Source: Calamus simplicifolius
Taxonomy: Eukaryota; Streptophyta; Magnoliopsida; Arecales; Arecaceae
Reading direction: 5' to 3'
NCBI GenBank assembly: GCA_900491605.1
Contig: UESW01004827.1
Span: 299,119-363,118, forward strand
DNA: 64,000 bases
Shown piece after piece: positions 43,701 to 54,298 of the stretch. The notes beneath the pieces are model-generated. The model was not told where the DNA came from, searched no databases, and saw nothing but the letters and a program-made list of their open reading frames with translations. Within the stretch, counting starts at the first letter, position 1; the number at the start of each line of letters is the position of its first letter. The position numbers were made by a program, and so were the translations under genes.

Positions 43701-46700
43701 GGCATGACACCTACCCCTTTTTATTTTTAGTTAAAAATGTTTGTAGATGCTTTTTGTTTCTTGGGTTTTAGCATGCTGCATGTCTGCTAGGTATGGCACA
43801 TACCCTGCAAGTGGCTAACAGGCTTGTCCACCATCATCTACTTTAAAACCTTGTTCCAACAGCTTTGGTTCAACAAACAACTGGAGTTTGCTAATTAGAG
43901 CCTATCATTTTAATCTAGAAAAATGGAGTTTGAAGCCAATTGAAACTGTTGATGACTTGAATGGGAGGATGGAGAGCAATTAGCATGAAATGATTCAGTA
44001 TCTTTTTACTTTATAAGTATGTTCCTTGTTGCCCCTCTATGCATGTTTGTGCTTCCATGTGACTGATGATTGCTTTGATTGTAGTTGTGATACTGCTATT
44101 TCTTTCGGACACTTGCATATTGTTTGTAGATAAACCTTGAAACTTGTAGAAACGTTTAGAGAATTATTGGTGTTTGCATAACCATGAAAGGTATAACTAA
44201 ACTTTGGGGGAAGGTGGTTGCTGGGTGGTATGTGGGCTCATATGAGCTCACATCCTCTTTTTCTCTTAAGATTTCTTATGAAAATAAGAAAAATACTCCC
44301 ATTTGAATTTAATGAAAATATAAAAAAAATCAAATTTCTTAAGAACAAAAAGTTAACTCTCTCCTTCTCTCAAGAAAAATTTTGAAGAATTTTAGAAAAT
44401 CTTGGTTTAGCAAATATTAGGTTAAGGTACTTTCACTCCAGATAAAAATTCTAGAAAATCAATTTAACCTAAAAATGATGAGAAGATAACATATTAAAAA
44501 AATTATCTTAAAATATAATTTAGAGGATTTTTTTATTGTTTGTAGATAAACCTTGAAACTTGTAGAAACGTTTAGAGAATTATTGGTGTTTGCATAACCA
44601 TGAAAGGTATAACTAAACTTTGGGGGAAGGTGGTTGCTGGGTGGTATGTGGGCTCATATGAGCTCACATCCTCTTTTTCTCTTAAGATTTCTTATGAAAA
44701 TAAGAAAAATACTCCCATTTGAATTTAATGAAAATATAAAAAAATCAAATTTCTTAAGAACAAAAAGTTAACTCTCTCCTTCTCTCAAGAAAATTTTGAA
44801 GAATTTTAGAAAATCTTGGTTTAGCAAATTTAGGTTAAGGTACTTTCACTCCAGATAAAAATTCTAGAAAATCAATTTAACCTAAAAATGATGAGAAGAT
44901 AACATATTAAAAAAATTATCTTAAAATATAATTTAGAGGATTTTTTCAATGCTTGGCCAAACTTACAGAGTTTTCAGACTTAGACGAGATTGCAATAACA
45001 GTGAACCTCACACTGATCTATGCCATTTGGTTAATAACTCATAAAAACAATAAAATTAAATTCATCATAAAATTCTAAGATTAAAATATATTTCTTAGGG
45101 TTCAAAATATGATGTATGACTAGATTGGAGGACCTTCTGTGACCTTCGGTCTAGTGATATGTCATAATTTGAATCCTAAAAATATATTTTAACCTTATAA
45201 ATTTATGATAAGTTTAATTTTATTGTTTTGATGAGTTGTAGATTAAGTCGGCATAGGTCAATATGAGATTGATTGCTGTCGTCTAAGTCTGAAAGCTCTA
45301 TAAGTTTGGCCAAGAATTGACTAAAGCCTCTTATAAATTGTATTTTAAGATAATTTTTTATTTTTTATTTTCTAATTATTTTTAAGTTAAATGAATTTTT
45401 ATTATTTTTATTAAAGTGGAAGCACTCTGACTTGATATTTGCTAAATTGAGATTTCCTAAAGTTCTTTGAATTTGTTTGTGAGAGGGAAAGTTGACTTTT
45501 TATTCTTAGAAGATTTAATTTTTTTTGATGTTTTGTTGAATTCAAATAGATAGTATCTCTCTTTTTTTTCTTTAGAAATCTTAAGTAAATGAAAAGAAAA
45601 AAAAGGAAAGGAAAGAGAGGATAACAATTACTTGAATGATATTGAATGAGAATAAGAGAGAGAAGAGGGATGGAAACTCATGGGACACTCATTGAAAAAC
45701 TATTAAAAAATAAAAAAAGGTAAACCGGCCCAAACCATCAGCAACACCCAAACCATGTTATGTTGCTGATTCAGTTCAGTTTGATACCAAACCAATTGGT
45801 CCGGTACTGATTGGTACCAATTAATGGTTCCGAAAACCTTGGCATCAACTATCAACTAGGTTATAGAGAGGGAAGTGTGATGTGCATGTAAAGTGAATCA
45901 TTTCAGTATCTAAGTATTCTTCTTATGGACCTGTACCCAAGTGTCATTTCTCTGTGTTGGATGTTTGTATGTTGAAGCTAAATTTAAGTACTTGGATGAC
46001 ATAGTTATCACATCTATCCTCTTGTACTTTATGATGTCATATTGACTCATATTGACCTACAACTAGTTTTAGATACTAATCATAATTCTTGTTTTGAGAG
46101 TGTGAAATCATTTGTAGGATTTGCATTTCCTTGATTTTACATTTTTCATTTGTTTGTTGAGTTAATATGCTTTAATGTGATGAACCTAGAGTCTCTCATT
46201 TTATGGGAGCTAAGCTTCTTATTGTTTGAAAGATAATGCCCTTCATGTATTATAGCTTTTAGGAAGATTTGCTATGATACATTTTATTTTTCATTGGAAC
46301 TATTGAAAAAAATCTTTTTATATTGCAAAGGAATTCAACTTGAGGAGTGTTTCCTTGCTTATGGTTTTGGCCTTGGTCTTTTTGCTAGGATTGATTCATA
46401 TGAAATTAGTAAAAGAGAGGAGAATCCTGTCTTATATAATGTCATTGCTAGGGATGTGCACTGGAAGAGTGGTGACAGATGCATGCAATGCTCTGTAATG
46501 TTCTGGAGGAGAAACATAACAATACAAACTGAGGCTGTTTTAGTTTATATCACAAAACTGCCTTATAATTAGACATATTACCTTTTTTCCTCTGATTTGT
46601 GCATGCTTGTGACGCTGATTTCCTATAAGCATCTGAATTCTTGATGATTTTTTCTTGAAGGTTGTAAATTTATCATTCTTGATATTTATGTTTGTAGGTT

Positions 46701-46870
46701 TTATCCACGGTTGAAGTTATGTCATGTCATTGTTTCTTTGGAAGCAAAGGTTTGATCTTTTCCTTCTTTAACTATTTATATCATCTATTTCATATCTTTC
46801 TGTTGTGCATAAATTTTGGAGCCTCATGATCTTGTCCTATAATTTTTTACTTTTTAATTGATAAAAATAT

Positions 46871-46911
<41 letters not shown>

Positions 46912-49490
46912 ACAAAATGGTGGATCCAGATGGCAAGGATTAAAAAGGATTTATTTTTGTTCAGTAATCTGAAGATTAGAATTTTTTCTGTTATCATCAA
47001 GTCTGAGCAATGAAGTTTTTATGATATGCTTTTTGGTGTGGAAATGTGGCAAGCACTTGGATTATACAAATGGCTGTTGCAGAATAAATTATTTATTGCT
47101 GTGTTTTGACTTGTCTGTTTGCTTTATGACCATGATGCTGAAGTCTTTTCCTGCCAAAATCATTTCAAGATAAATTATTTGTTTCTGTGCTTTGACTTGT
47201 GTCATTGGGTTTATCATCATTACGAAAAAGCTCTTTTTTTGGGCATCTGTTAATCTGCTTTATGAATAATGTGACACATGATTCCATGGATTGCTTTGAT
47301 TCCATGTATTTGGTACTTCTAATGGTGTATATTTTGTACACCAGATGGTGGGCTTGAATTATGATTTGATTGATGCTCTAGGAGGTAAAGAAGACAAGTG
47401 GATATGCTTATGGACCAGAAAGGAAAATTTTGGAAAAGAAAATAGAGCTGTGGGAAAATTTGAAGTACGAGAGGAGCTCGACTCTCGTGGAAGTTGAATT
47501 AGTGAGGTGTGGTATTATGTGGGAAGTCCCTTTGTATGGCGGTGAAGTTATTTCTTGCTGAGACCATGAATTCTTATTGTATTAATCTCTTGGCTTCATT
47601 ACAACACAACAACCATACTAATCCCTAATAAGATAGGTTCGACGATGAAGCATCACTCTTAGAAAATGATTCATAAAGGAATAAGCAAGATTTTGTAATT
47701 TGCTGCCAACTTGATATTAACCCTCTATACCAATAATGCTGGCTTTGTCAAATTTTTCTTGTAATATATTTATTATTGCATTTTAATCCTGCATTTAGAA
47801 TTGCTTCTCTTTTTTGAATATTCTACTATATATTGTATTAGAAATTTTGGTGTACAACTTGAACTTCAGCAGTTCAAGTATTAACTCATTTTCTTTTCTG
47901 TTCTGTAGCCTGGTTATGACATATTGATGGCCGATTTTCAGATTGAAAAAAATATATCCCCAGGAGAAAGGATAGTAAGCATTTTTAAAGCCAATTTATT
48001 TTTGGTAGTGCATGTAGTATCATGAAAACATTGCTCCATTTAATTCTGTTTGGCCATCCTGTGGAAAAAATATTCATGTAATCATAAGTTTGTATGTGAT
48101 CTGATTCGTTTGAAGTTAAAGCTCTTGTTTTTCATGCAAACATCAGTTTGAATGTAACTATTGTTTACTAGTTTTACAGTGCCCTGGTTGTTTAATTTAA
48201 TTAACTCATAAGGATTCATTCTTCATTTAGTTGATTCTACAGTCATAGTGCCTTTTTCTAGTTTTTTTGTTGTTATGATGATTTGCAGGATTCACGGTGG
48301 TGCTATTCAATTGCTACCTTGTTATTTTGTCAATTAATTGTGGCTGGACTGGATGCTTTCATGTTATTTTCTCAATGTCCATGTATCCCAACAGTTTATG
48401 TAGAAAGTGACTTTTTCCCCCCTTTCCAAGACTTTTTCCATGCTATGTGATTGACTTCTGATTCTGAATGTTATGGCCAGCCGAATCGTGAATTTACTTG
48501 CCTAAAACTGGTGGCATAGTTGGTTGGCACCTCACTCCTGAGGGGTTTCTCTTCAAAAAGTCCAACATTCAAATCCTGGGGATTGCTTCACAGGGAAAAA
48601 ATGGATTTACTTTTCATGCATCATCATGGTTTTAGGAGTATCTACCTCCATTAATGATGCCTGTAATTTGGGTGGGAAATTTGGGGTTTCAGAGTATGCT
48701 TCCAACTTATTTTGGTCTATAATATAATTTTGGCAGGCTTGGTGGTATTAAAACATATTTTAGATATACAGAGTCCATCTTCACTAGGACTTCGGAAAAT
48801 ATGTTACCACCTTGTTGTTAGGTGTGTGACTTAATGAATTTATAGGAACATTACACATTAAATCTAATAGATTGACTGTGCTTTTCTTGCAGCGGTTGTT
48901 TGTAGCTCAGACAGATAATTTAGAAATATCATCTTGTATCATAAGCCCTCCGCAAGTAAGGTATATGCTGTTGACAATTCTGAAGTTTTAAAAAACTAGA
49001 GTTGCAAATAATAGTGTGTTTCTCCTTGCAGCATTTTGGTGAATGGAAATGGAGTAAAAGGGAGGACTAATTTTCTCTGGTTTGTGCTTTTCTCTTACAA
49101 TTTTTGGCGAACCGTTTTTTCATATCATCATGTTTTGTCACACATTGCAAATGATCCAACAGAACGATCATGATGAATATTTTTATCCACCAGGACCATG
49201 GACCTCAGTTTCCAACAGATATTACCCAAATGCTTAAACTTGGAACAAATATTATGCAGGCAGTTGGATATTTTAGTGGTATATAGACCCGTACAATCAC
49301 ACTTAGCTATAAAATTTTGGTTAAAGGTCATAAGATGGATTTATTGTGTCAGATTTGACCTTTAGTCTGTCACTCAAATAACAGGTTGCTGTATCATAGC
49401 TATTGCATACGTGAGCAACATAACCTCTTCAATTGATCCAATGCTTGAAGATTTTGTCCAACCGGTCATTTCAGCTCTTGATTCAGGCAA
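37507..49490 (+). CDS. PIAL2: E4 SUMO-protein ligase PIAL1/PIAL2-like, N-terminal 314 residues (3' end off window)
   Basis: Eleven exons joined in frame: 37507-37733, 38234-38306, 39513-39578, 40256-40321, 40444-40526, 46698-46749, 47909-47974, 48893-48960, 49032-49083, 49194-49278, 49385-49490. Junctions are GT-AG and all phases match. The joined protein contains GIDHALANN, SAIMVLMISVKNACQKGWF, SRFYPRLKLCHVIVSLEAK, RLFVAQTDNLEISSCIISPP, VSILVNGNGVK and DHGPQFPTDITQMLKLGTN, the collinear N-terminal pattern of plant PIAL proteins. In Arabidopsis these PIAS relatives promote SUMO-chain formation and act with MOM1 in transcriptional silencing in the nucleus. The N-terminal region precedes an SP-RING that binds the SUMO E2. 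The SP-RING exon is not in the window, so intron 11 exceeds 14.5 kb. PIAL1 against PIAL2 cannot be decided. A second ATG at 37558 (residue 18, GCCATGGCGG) is also a good start. Confidence 0.88.
38234..38306 (+). CDS. PIAL2: PIAL exon 2
   Basis: Acceptor CGCAG, donor AAAGAG|GTATTC. Encodes RGIDHALANNYVPAVAHLLP and SLVKE, the most conserved N-terminal block. Confidence 0.9.
39513..39578 (+). CDS. PIAL2: PIAL exon 3
   Basis: Acceptor ATCCAAG, donor GTCAAG|GTATGT. Encodes VYKHRNNSFLQSAIMVLMIS and VK (22 residues). Confidence 0.9.
40256..40321 (+). CDS. PIAL2: PIAL exon 4
   Basis: Acceptor TTGGTAG, donor AATGAG|GTCAGA. Encodes NACQKGWFHIHDADELLSMT and NE. Confidence 0.9.
40444..40526 (+). CDS. 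PIAL2: PIAL exon 5
   Basis: Acceptor TCCGTAG, donor TCTAG|GTAATA. Encodes LYSSFFTTTSISVEASNALD and TISKVMS plus two bases. The 6.2-kb intron 5 follows. Confidence 0.9.
40527..42635 (+). other. PIAL intron 5, first part
   Basis: T-rich intron sequence. Around 41590-41800 there is a stretch with repeated GGTATGGTATGG/CCATACC and TGGTACCA-type words that recurs in style near 45720-45840 and 61865-62160; it looks like a decayed repeat but I could not define ends. Confidence 0.45.
42640..43560 (+). mobile_element. LINE 3' end, split by a hAT MITE
   Basis: The plus strand encodes the remnant ALIEDKMRENRLRWF, then RKSDLLTI, the same RT C-terminal block as at 36635-36935, up to AAAAAGGCTTATAGAT (42927). 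After the MITE it resumes GCTTAGATGAGTTGAGTTGAG, the typical LINE 3' tail. Many mutations; no function left. Confidence 0.6.
42928..43527. mobile_element. hAT-type MITE (600 bp) in the LINE fragment
   Basis: Ends TAGGGATGGCAACGG and, read from the right, TAGGGATGGCAATTTTTCCC. The right target copy is GCTTAGAT (43528-43535); the left copy reads GCTTATAGAT (42918-42927), the same with two extra bases. CCCGTT/AACGGG words fill both subterminal regions. No transposase. Confidence 0.8.
44121..44946. repeat. Tandem duplication, unit 414 bp
   Basis: 44121-44534 and 44535-44946 are almost identical, both starting ATTGTTTGTAGATAAACCTT. They differ by a few single-base indels in A runs and one ATT indel. 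The unit holds one arm of the palindrome below. Confidence 0.9.
44650..45700. mobile_element. Long palindrome (foldback element) in intron 5
   Basis: The sequence from about 44650 to 45120 is complementary, with perhaps 75-85 percent matches by eye, to 45160-45700 read backwards. Examples: TGGCCAAACTTACAGAGTTT (44953 on) pairs with AAAGCTCTATAAGTTTGGCC (45291 on), and AACAATAAAATTAAATTCAT pairs with AAGTTTAATTTTATTGTTTT. The centre lies near 45130-45150. RNA from this intron could fold into a stem of about 500 bp. I see no clean target duplication. It may be a long-TIR MITE. Confidence 0.75.
45700..46697 (+). other. PIAL intron 5, last part
   Basis: T-rich intron. A GGTACCAAT/ATTGGTCC-rich stretch lies at 45720-45840. 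The 92-aa open frame 46294-46572 has no recognisable motif and lies inside the intron on the gene strand; I do not consider it a gene. Confidence 0.5.
46698..46749 (+). CDS. PIAL2: PIAL exon 6
   Basis: Acceptor TTTGTAG, donor GCAAAG|GTTTGA. Encodes RFYPRLKLCHVIVSLEAK. Confidence 0.9.
46750..47908 (+). other. PIAL intron 6
   Basis: Contains an (AG)n microsatellite at about 46873-46908. A purine-rich stretch near 47380-47500 is unassigned. Confidence 0.5.
47909..47974 (+). CDS. PIAL2: PIAL exon 7
   Basis: Acceptor TCTGTAG, donor GGATA|GTAAGC. Encodes PGYDILMADFQIEKNISPGE and RI. Confidence 0.9.
47975..48892 (+). other. PIAL intron 7
   Basis: T-rich intron of 918 bp holding the SINE-like sequence at about 48505-48605; nothing else is recognised. 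Confidence 0.6.
48505..48605 (+). mobile_element. tRNA-derived SINE-like sequence
   Basis: TGGCATAGTTGG (48512-48523) fits the pol III A-box consensus TRGYNNANNNGG exactly. About 53 bp later CATTCAAATCC (48566-48576) fits the B box GGTTCRANNCC at most positions. The order and spacing are those of a tRNA-like SINE head. No clear 3' tail or target duplication was found. Confidence 0.45.
48893..48960 (+). CDS. PIAL2: PIAL exon 8
   Basis: Acceptor CTTGCAG, donor GTAAG|GTATAT. Encodes RLFVAQTDNLEISSCIISPP and QV plus two bases. The alternative GT at CGCAA|GTAAGG would break phase with exon 9. Confidence 0.88.
49032..49083 (+). CDS. PIAL2: PIAL exon 9
   Basis: Acceptor CTTGCAG. Encodes SILVNGNGVKGRTNFLWF. 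The donor TTT|GTGCTT is the one that keeps phase with exon 10; the nearby CTG|GTTTGT looks equally good as a splice signal but would shift the frame, so this 3' end is the least certain junction of the gene. Confidence 0.7.
49194..49278 (+). CDS. PIAL2: PIAL exon 10
   Basis: Acceptor CCACCAG, donor AGTG|GTATAT. Encodes DHGPQFPTDITQMLKLGTNI and MQAVGYFS plus one base. Confidence 0.9.
49385..49490 (+). CDS. PIAL2: PIAL exon 11
   Basis: Acceptor ATAACAG, donor GGCAA|GTGAGT. Encodes GCCIIAIAYVSNITSSIDPM, LEDFVQPVISALDSG and two bases. The next exon should begin the sequence before the SP-RING and is not found before 64000. Confidence 0.85.
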
Positions 49491-50146
49491 GTGAGTATCA
49501 GCCTTGCTCCCTAAAAAACTATTAAACTTTAGAAGTGGTGTAGATGTTTATTTTTATTACTAATTGGTACGGAATTAAAAGAAACTTTTGTTAATTTTTT
49601 CTATTCTGCTAATGAGACTTAATGTGACCTTTTCCAACAACTTGAGCGGATTTAGTTTTTTTAATTTCTTTTGACTGCACCAATCAATTTTTAAAGCCAT
49701 GTTTTCATAACTGTTTTGTGCTTAGTATAGATTATTTAACATTTTGTAGGGTTGATGTATGTAAAATTTGATAGTCATGACTTATGATGTTGTCAAAAAG
49801 TGTAAAACAGTATAGGCAGTCACCTGACCTCAATTTTAGTGTTTTTGTAATATCATCTAGAAACCAAGAATATAAATATATACAGACCATGTATATGTTC
49901 CATTAGTCATGGGTAGAATCAACATTGTGCCATTTCACTCATTCTTTTTTATTTTGTTTAAGTTTATATTTCATTTTCATTTCTTTTTGCACTTTTAGGG
50001 TGGCTGAGGGGTGTGCGTTGTGGTATCTATCATAAGATGAGAAGATATAAACGATATGGGCAAGTTTCAGATAAAAAAAAGAAAAAAATATAATAACCAT
50101 AAAAGTTCTAAAGAAAGATGCAAGGATTTAAATACAAGTATTTACT
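49491..50146 (+). other. Start of PIAL intron 11
   Basis: T-rich intron sequence with no exon resembling the SP-RING region and no defined repeat. Confidence 0.55.
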
Positions 50147-50644
50147 TGTAATACACCAAGTTCACCTGTTGGTCCAATAAATCTGTTATTAGGCTGAAAC
50201 CACATGGCTTTAAAAACTCGAGTGGAAATTAATTGGTAATAAGTAAACTTAAGTTATAGGCACTTCAAACTTTTTCTTTCCCATTAGGGACTATTTTGAG
50301 GTATTACAATCTTTTCCCTTACAATGCGATGTCCTTGTCACATACAAGCTAGCTAGAATCTACCATCGGAGTCATTAGTGCTACAAAGATGGCTCCACGC
50401 TATGGCTAGACTCTACTACCATCCTATGGGTAGCTTTTTCTTATGTCCATCAACTTCTGCAAACTCAAGTCGGCTCTGATATTCTAAGCTCATCTGGTGG
50501 TCTAATTAACCTATTAGCATGCTGAAACCATATGGCTTTAAAAACTTTAGTGGAAGTTAATTGGTAGCAAATGAACTTAAGTTATAAGTGCTTCAAACTT
50601 TTTCTTTCCTATCGGATGTGGGATTATTTTAGGGTATTATATCA
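50147..50644 (-). mobile_element. TRIM-like miniature LTR element
   Basis: Two direct repeats of about 160 bp (50147-50308 and about 50482-50644) share AACCAYATGGCTTTAAAAAC, TAAACTTAAGTTATA and CTTCAAACTTTTTCTTTCC, and flank about 175 bp of non-coding DNA. On the minus strand the sequence beside the right repeat, TATCAGAGCC, matches the core of the initiator-Met PBS, and beside the left repeat is the purine tract AAGGGAAAAGAT. That is the layout of terminal-repeat retrotransposons in miniature. No target duplication is visible and the PBS has lost its TGG. Confidence 0.55.
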
Positions 50645-50728
50645 TTGGTCATTATTCCTATCAAAGAGCTATTGGTACGGGTGTTGATATGCCCCATGAA
50701 CTACTACTGGGCCGACACATGTCATTTC

Positions 50729-52626
50729 TGTTAGGAATTATTTATTCTAGATATGAATCAAATTCATGAAAATATACAAGAAGATATAATATAAAATTTT
50801 CAGATGCCCAGGATCCTTAGGAATAGATTCATTAAATCTCAAATAAAATCTAAAATATTAGATTTATTCATACCTGAGTCCTTTATCGATGTAGAAAAGG
50901 ATGAAGCCGGTGAATCCTCTGCCACTAGCCGTTCACGTGTTCGGCCTCTAACGGTGATCAACGCGGAGAAGAGTGGATGAAAACCTTCAAGGTATGAAGA
51001 TGACACTTCGGGAGAGAGGGGTGCTAGCGCCTCTTGAATTCCCTTATAGAAATACAGAAGATATCTCTGAAGATTAAAAGATCTAATCTTTTTCTTCTCA
51101 TTGCTCACACTTCCTAAGAGAAAGAAACCTATAGGGTGAGAAAGAAACGTTCCAAGGGAGAAGAAGATACCTCTTGTCCCATTCTCATTGTAATGTCATG
51201 GTAACGTTAATCCAAGTGTCACAATCTCAGCCTTTGAAAATAAGGAGTTGGTTATCTCATAACTACATGCCTCAATTTGTACGTGTTCATCATCGAACCG
51301 TAGAGATTCATCATGCCTCATCCCATGGGCATGATTCCATCTTCACATGGCTAGGATTGACCATCCATACTCGAATAATCAAGCCATCCATCACATGGAT
51401 CAAGTCATATTTGGGTATCCAATTATTTATTCATCATATGCACAAATAATTTCTCCTTAACATTCCTTCTACTATAATGGATCATATCCATTATTATTTT
51501 ATCTTCTTTAAATTGGGTCTCATCCAATTATTTAATTGATCATCTTATTTGAATTAAATCTAATTTAATTCTCATTTTAATTTATCCAAAATTCTCCTTA
51601 ATGCGTGTGACCATTAGGCCCTTTAACATGTTGGCAATAATCATGTCCTAATTATAGACCCTATGAATGATTGGACAACTCTTTGTCCAAGTCAACAACA
51701 TGATTATAGATAATGAGAGGCCTCTAGCAAAGCATCATGACCACCCAACTGCTAAAGGTTTTGTTGACGTGACCATCAACACCTGTTCATGAATGGTTAC
51801 CGTATGATCAAATCCTTTCGTCAAATATCCCAGATCAATCAGTGGTATGGAATGTCAACCTTGTAATTGATCTTTGTTTACTTGATCTCAGGAAAAATTG
51901 ACTCATATGAATTAGAACTTCGAAACCATTTTGAATTCCAACTCAACCTTGCAAGGATTTAACAATCAATTTAATCCATCAAGTGGTCGTGGGATATAAC
52001 CCTTTCTATCAAGGGAGACGAATCTTGTCTTGATCAAACACCATCTTCATGTGTTTCATGTCATACCCAATCGACACCATATTTGCACCCATGGCTAGAG
52101 ACGTTTGGATGTTGTCAAAGCATGATATTCCACACATGAGATGCAATGAAGATCTCAAGTCAAAGGATCACTCACACCACCGTCATTTAGAGATTAACCA
52201 TCAACACTATATACAATATCCATATGGGATCTCTGTATGGGTCATCCAATGCATCGTTACAATAACGAGTATCCACATACCTATCCAAGTATCTTCATAC
52301 TTTAGCTTGTGAAATCAGCTGCTCACCCCAAGGGTGAGGATATGCAATATGTGCTAGTCTCACGGTGTTCGATGGTGTCCAGTCCCATCTACACATTGAC
52401 TAGGGAAGTTTAAAGAATCGAACCATAACGTGCAATTTGAATCTCACAATTTGTAATCTCTATTACAAATTCCATATGCACGGTTCACATTCTTTTGGAC
52501 TTTATCTCACAGACAAATATATCAAATAAAAGACATCTGAAAAGATAAAGAAACTATTTTATTTGATTTGTATTTATAGAATGTATACAGCCTTCAATCC
52601 AATTGGATCTAGGCCATACACTAACA
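50729..52626 (-). repeat. Angela 3' LTR (1898 bp)
   Basis: Starts TGTTAGGAATTATTTATT and ends CATACACTAACA. Similar over its whole length to 59372-61360; the 91-bp length difference is explained by one tandem duplication in the partner. Open frames at 51174-51449 and 52049-52312 are LTR sequence. Confidence 0.92.
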
Positions 52627-52637
52627 ATCTTCCACTT
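52627..52637 (-). promoter_or_regulatory. Polypurine tract of the Angela element
   Basis: Minus strand AAGTGGAAGAT directly precedes TGTTAGTGTATG, the start of the 3' LTR. Confidence 0.65.
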
Positions 52638-52640
52638 ACA

Positions 52641-53363
52641 CTAGAGCCATTCACCCATGTATTTAATACCGAGTGACTTAACATGATTATCATGCTTCTG
52701 CTGTGGCAGGGCTTTAGTGAGCGGATCAGCTACATTATCCTCAGTGGGGACTCGTTCTATTTTTACATCATTTCTACCAATAATCTCTCTAATTACATGG
52801 TATCTCCTGAGTACATGTTTGGACCTCTGATGGGACTTTGGCTCCTTAGCTTGCGCAATAGCTCCATTGTTGTCACAATACAAGTGTACTGGATCAGTAA
52901 TGTTTGGAACCACACCAAGTTCAGTGATAAACTTTTTGATCCAAACATCTTCTTTTGCTGCATCTGATGCTGCGATGTACTCGGCTTCGGTCGTAGAGTC
53001 GGCAATCATCTCCTGCTTGGAACTTTTCCAGCTGACTTCACCGCCATGGAGTGTAAAGGCATAGTCTGATTGAGATTTATAATCATCTTTATCAGACTGA
53101 AAACTAAAATTCGTATAACCCTGAACTATGAGTTTGGGTCCTCCATAAACCAAGAACATATCCTTAGTCCTTCGTAAGTACTTAAGGATATTCTTGACGG
53201 CCATCCAATGTTTCTCACCAGGGTTTGCCTGGTATCTACTAGTGATACTCAATGCATAAGAAACATCAGGTTTCGTACATAGCATCGCATACATGGATCC
53301 GATTGCTAAGGCATATGGAATCCTATTCATGTGCTCTCTCTCCATTTGGGTCTTAGGACTCAT
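52641..53363 (-). pseudogene. Angela RNase H and RT end
   Basis: An open piece of 240 residues. IPYALAIGSMYAMLCTKPDV and YALSITSRYQANPGEKHWMA are the RT-RNase H connection. RNase H shows IVQGYTNFSFQSDKDDYKSQ (GYTDAS in active copies, so the first Asp is Asn), ADSTTEAEYIAASDAAKEDV, LYCDNNGAIAQAKEPKSHQR and NVADPLTKALPQQKHDNHVK. The stop after GEWL just before the PPT is the natural end. Confidence 0.88.
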
Positions 53364-54154
53364 GTCCTTAGAGAGATGTATCCCATGCGATACCGGCAGG
53401 AATCCTTCTTGGATTCCTCCATGCTAAACCGTTTTAGCACTTTATCTATGTATGTTGATTGGGACAATCCAAGCAACCTCCTAAATCTATCTCTATAGAT
53501 TTTAATACCCAGTATGTAGGCTGCTTCTCCCAAATCTTTCATGGAGAACTTGCTGGACAACAACCATTCCTTCACTTCTTGCAACAAGGATACATTGTTT
53601 CCTATCAATAATATGCCATCTACATATAATATCAGGAAAACAATAACACTCCCACTAACCTTCTTGTACACACATGGATCATTCTCATTTTTGATAAAAT
53701 CAAACTTTTTGATTGTTTTATCAAAACGTATATTCCAACTTCTAGAGGCTTGCTTAAGTCCATAAATGGACCTTTGCAGCTTGCATACCTTTTGAGAATC
53801 AATGGACTCAAAACCCTCAGGTTGTGTCATATACACATCCTCCACTAAATCACCATTTAGGAAGGCGGTCTTGACATCCATTTGCTATATCTCATAATCG
53901 TAATAGGCTGCAATCGCAAGCAAAATCCTTATGGACTTAAGCATGGCTACAGGAGAAAAGGTTTCATCAAAGTCAACACCTTGCCTTTGCTTGTAACCTT
54001 TTGCAACTAGTCTCGCCTTATAGGTAATTACATTACCATCCATGTTTGTCTTCTTCTTGAAGACCCATTTGCATCCAATGGGTTTTATCCCTTCAGATGG
54101 ATCAACCAAAGTCCATACTTGGTTGTCGTACATGGAGTCCATTTCAGATTTCAT
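53360..54154 (-). pseudogene. Angela reverse transcriptase
   Basis: Reads MKSEMDSMYDNQVWTLVDPS, EGIKPIGCKWVFKKKTNMDG, LVAKGYKQRQGVDFDETFSP, then after a stop MDVKTAFLNGDLVEDVYMTQ and SIYGLKQASRSWNIRFD. The active site reads LYVDGILLIGNN where active copies have YVDD; the second Asp is Gly (GAT to GGT), so DNA synthesis is abolished. SMKDLGEAAYILGIKIYRDR is the lineage-typical thumb region. Confidence 0.9.
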
Positions 54155-54298
54155 GGCTTCAAGCCATCTCTTGGAGTCAATGTCACAAATTGCTTCCTTG
54201 TAGTTAGTAGGCTCATCATCTTCTATAAGAAATCTATATCTCTCAGGAATATGATGTGTTCTACTAGACCTACGTAGCTGATGTGTACTTGGAGCTAC

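Noticed and set aside
46294..46572. 92-aa open frame in PIAL intron 5
   Set aside because: No motif, located between in-phase exons, flanked by ordinary splice sites; likely chance.
48505..48605. Intact tRNA gene
   Set aside because: A and B boxes are present but no cloverleaf arms can be paired and the B box is degraded; a SINE-like remnant fits better.
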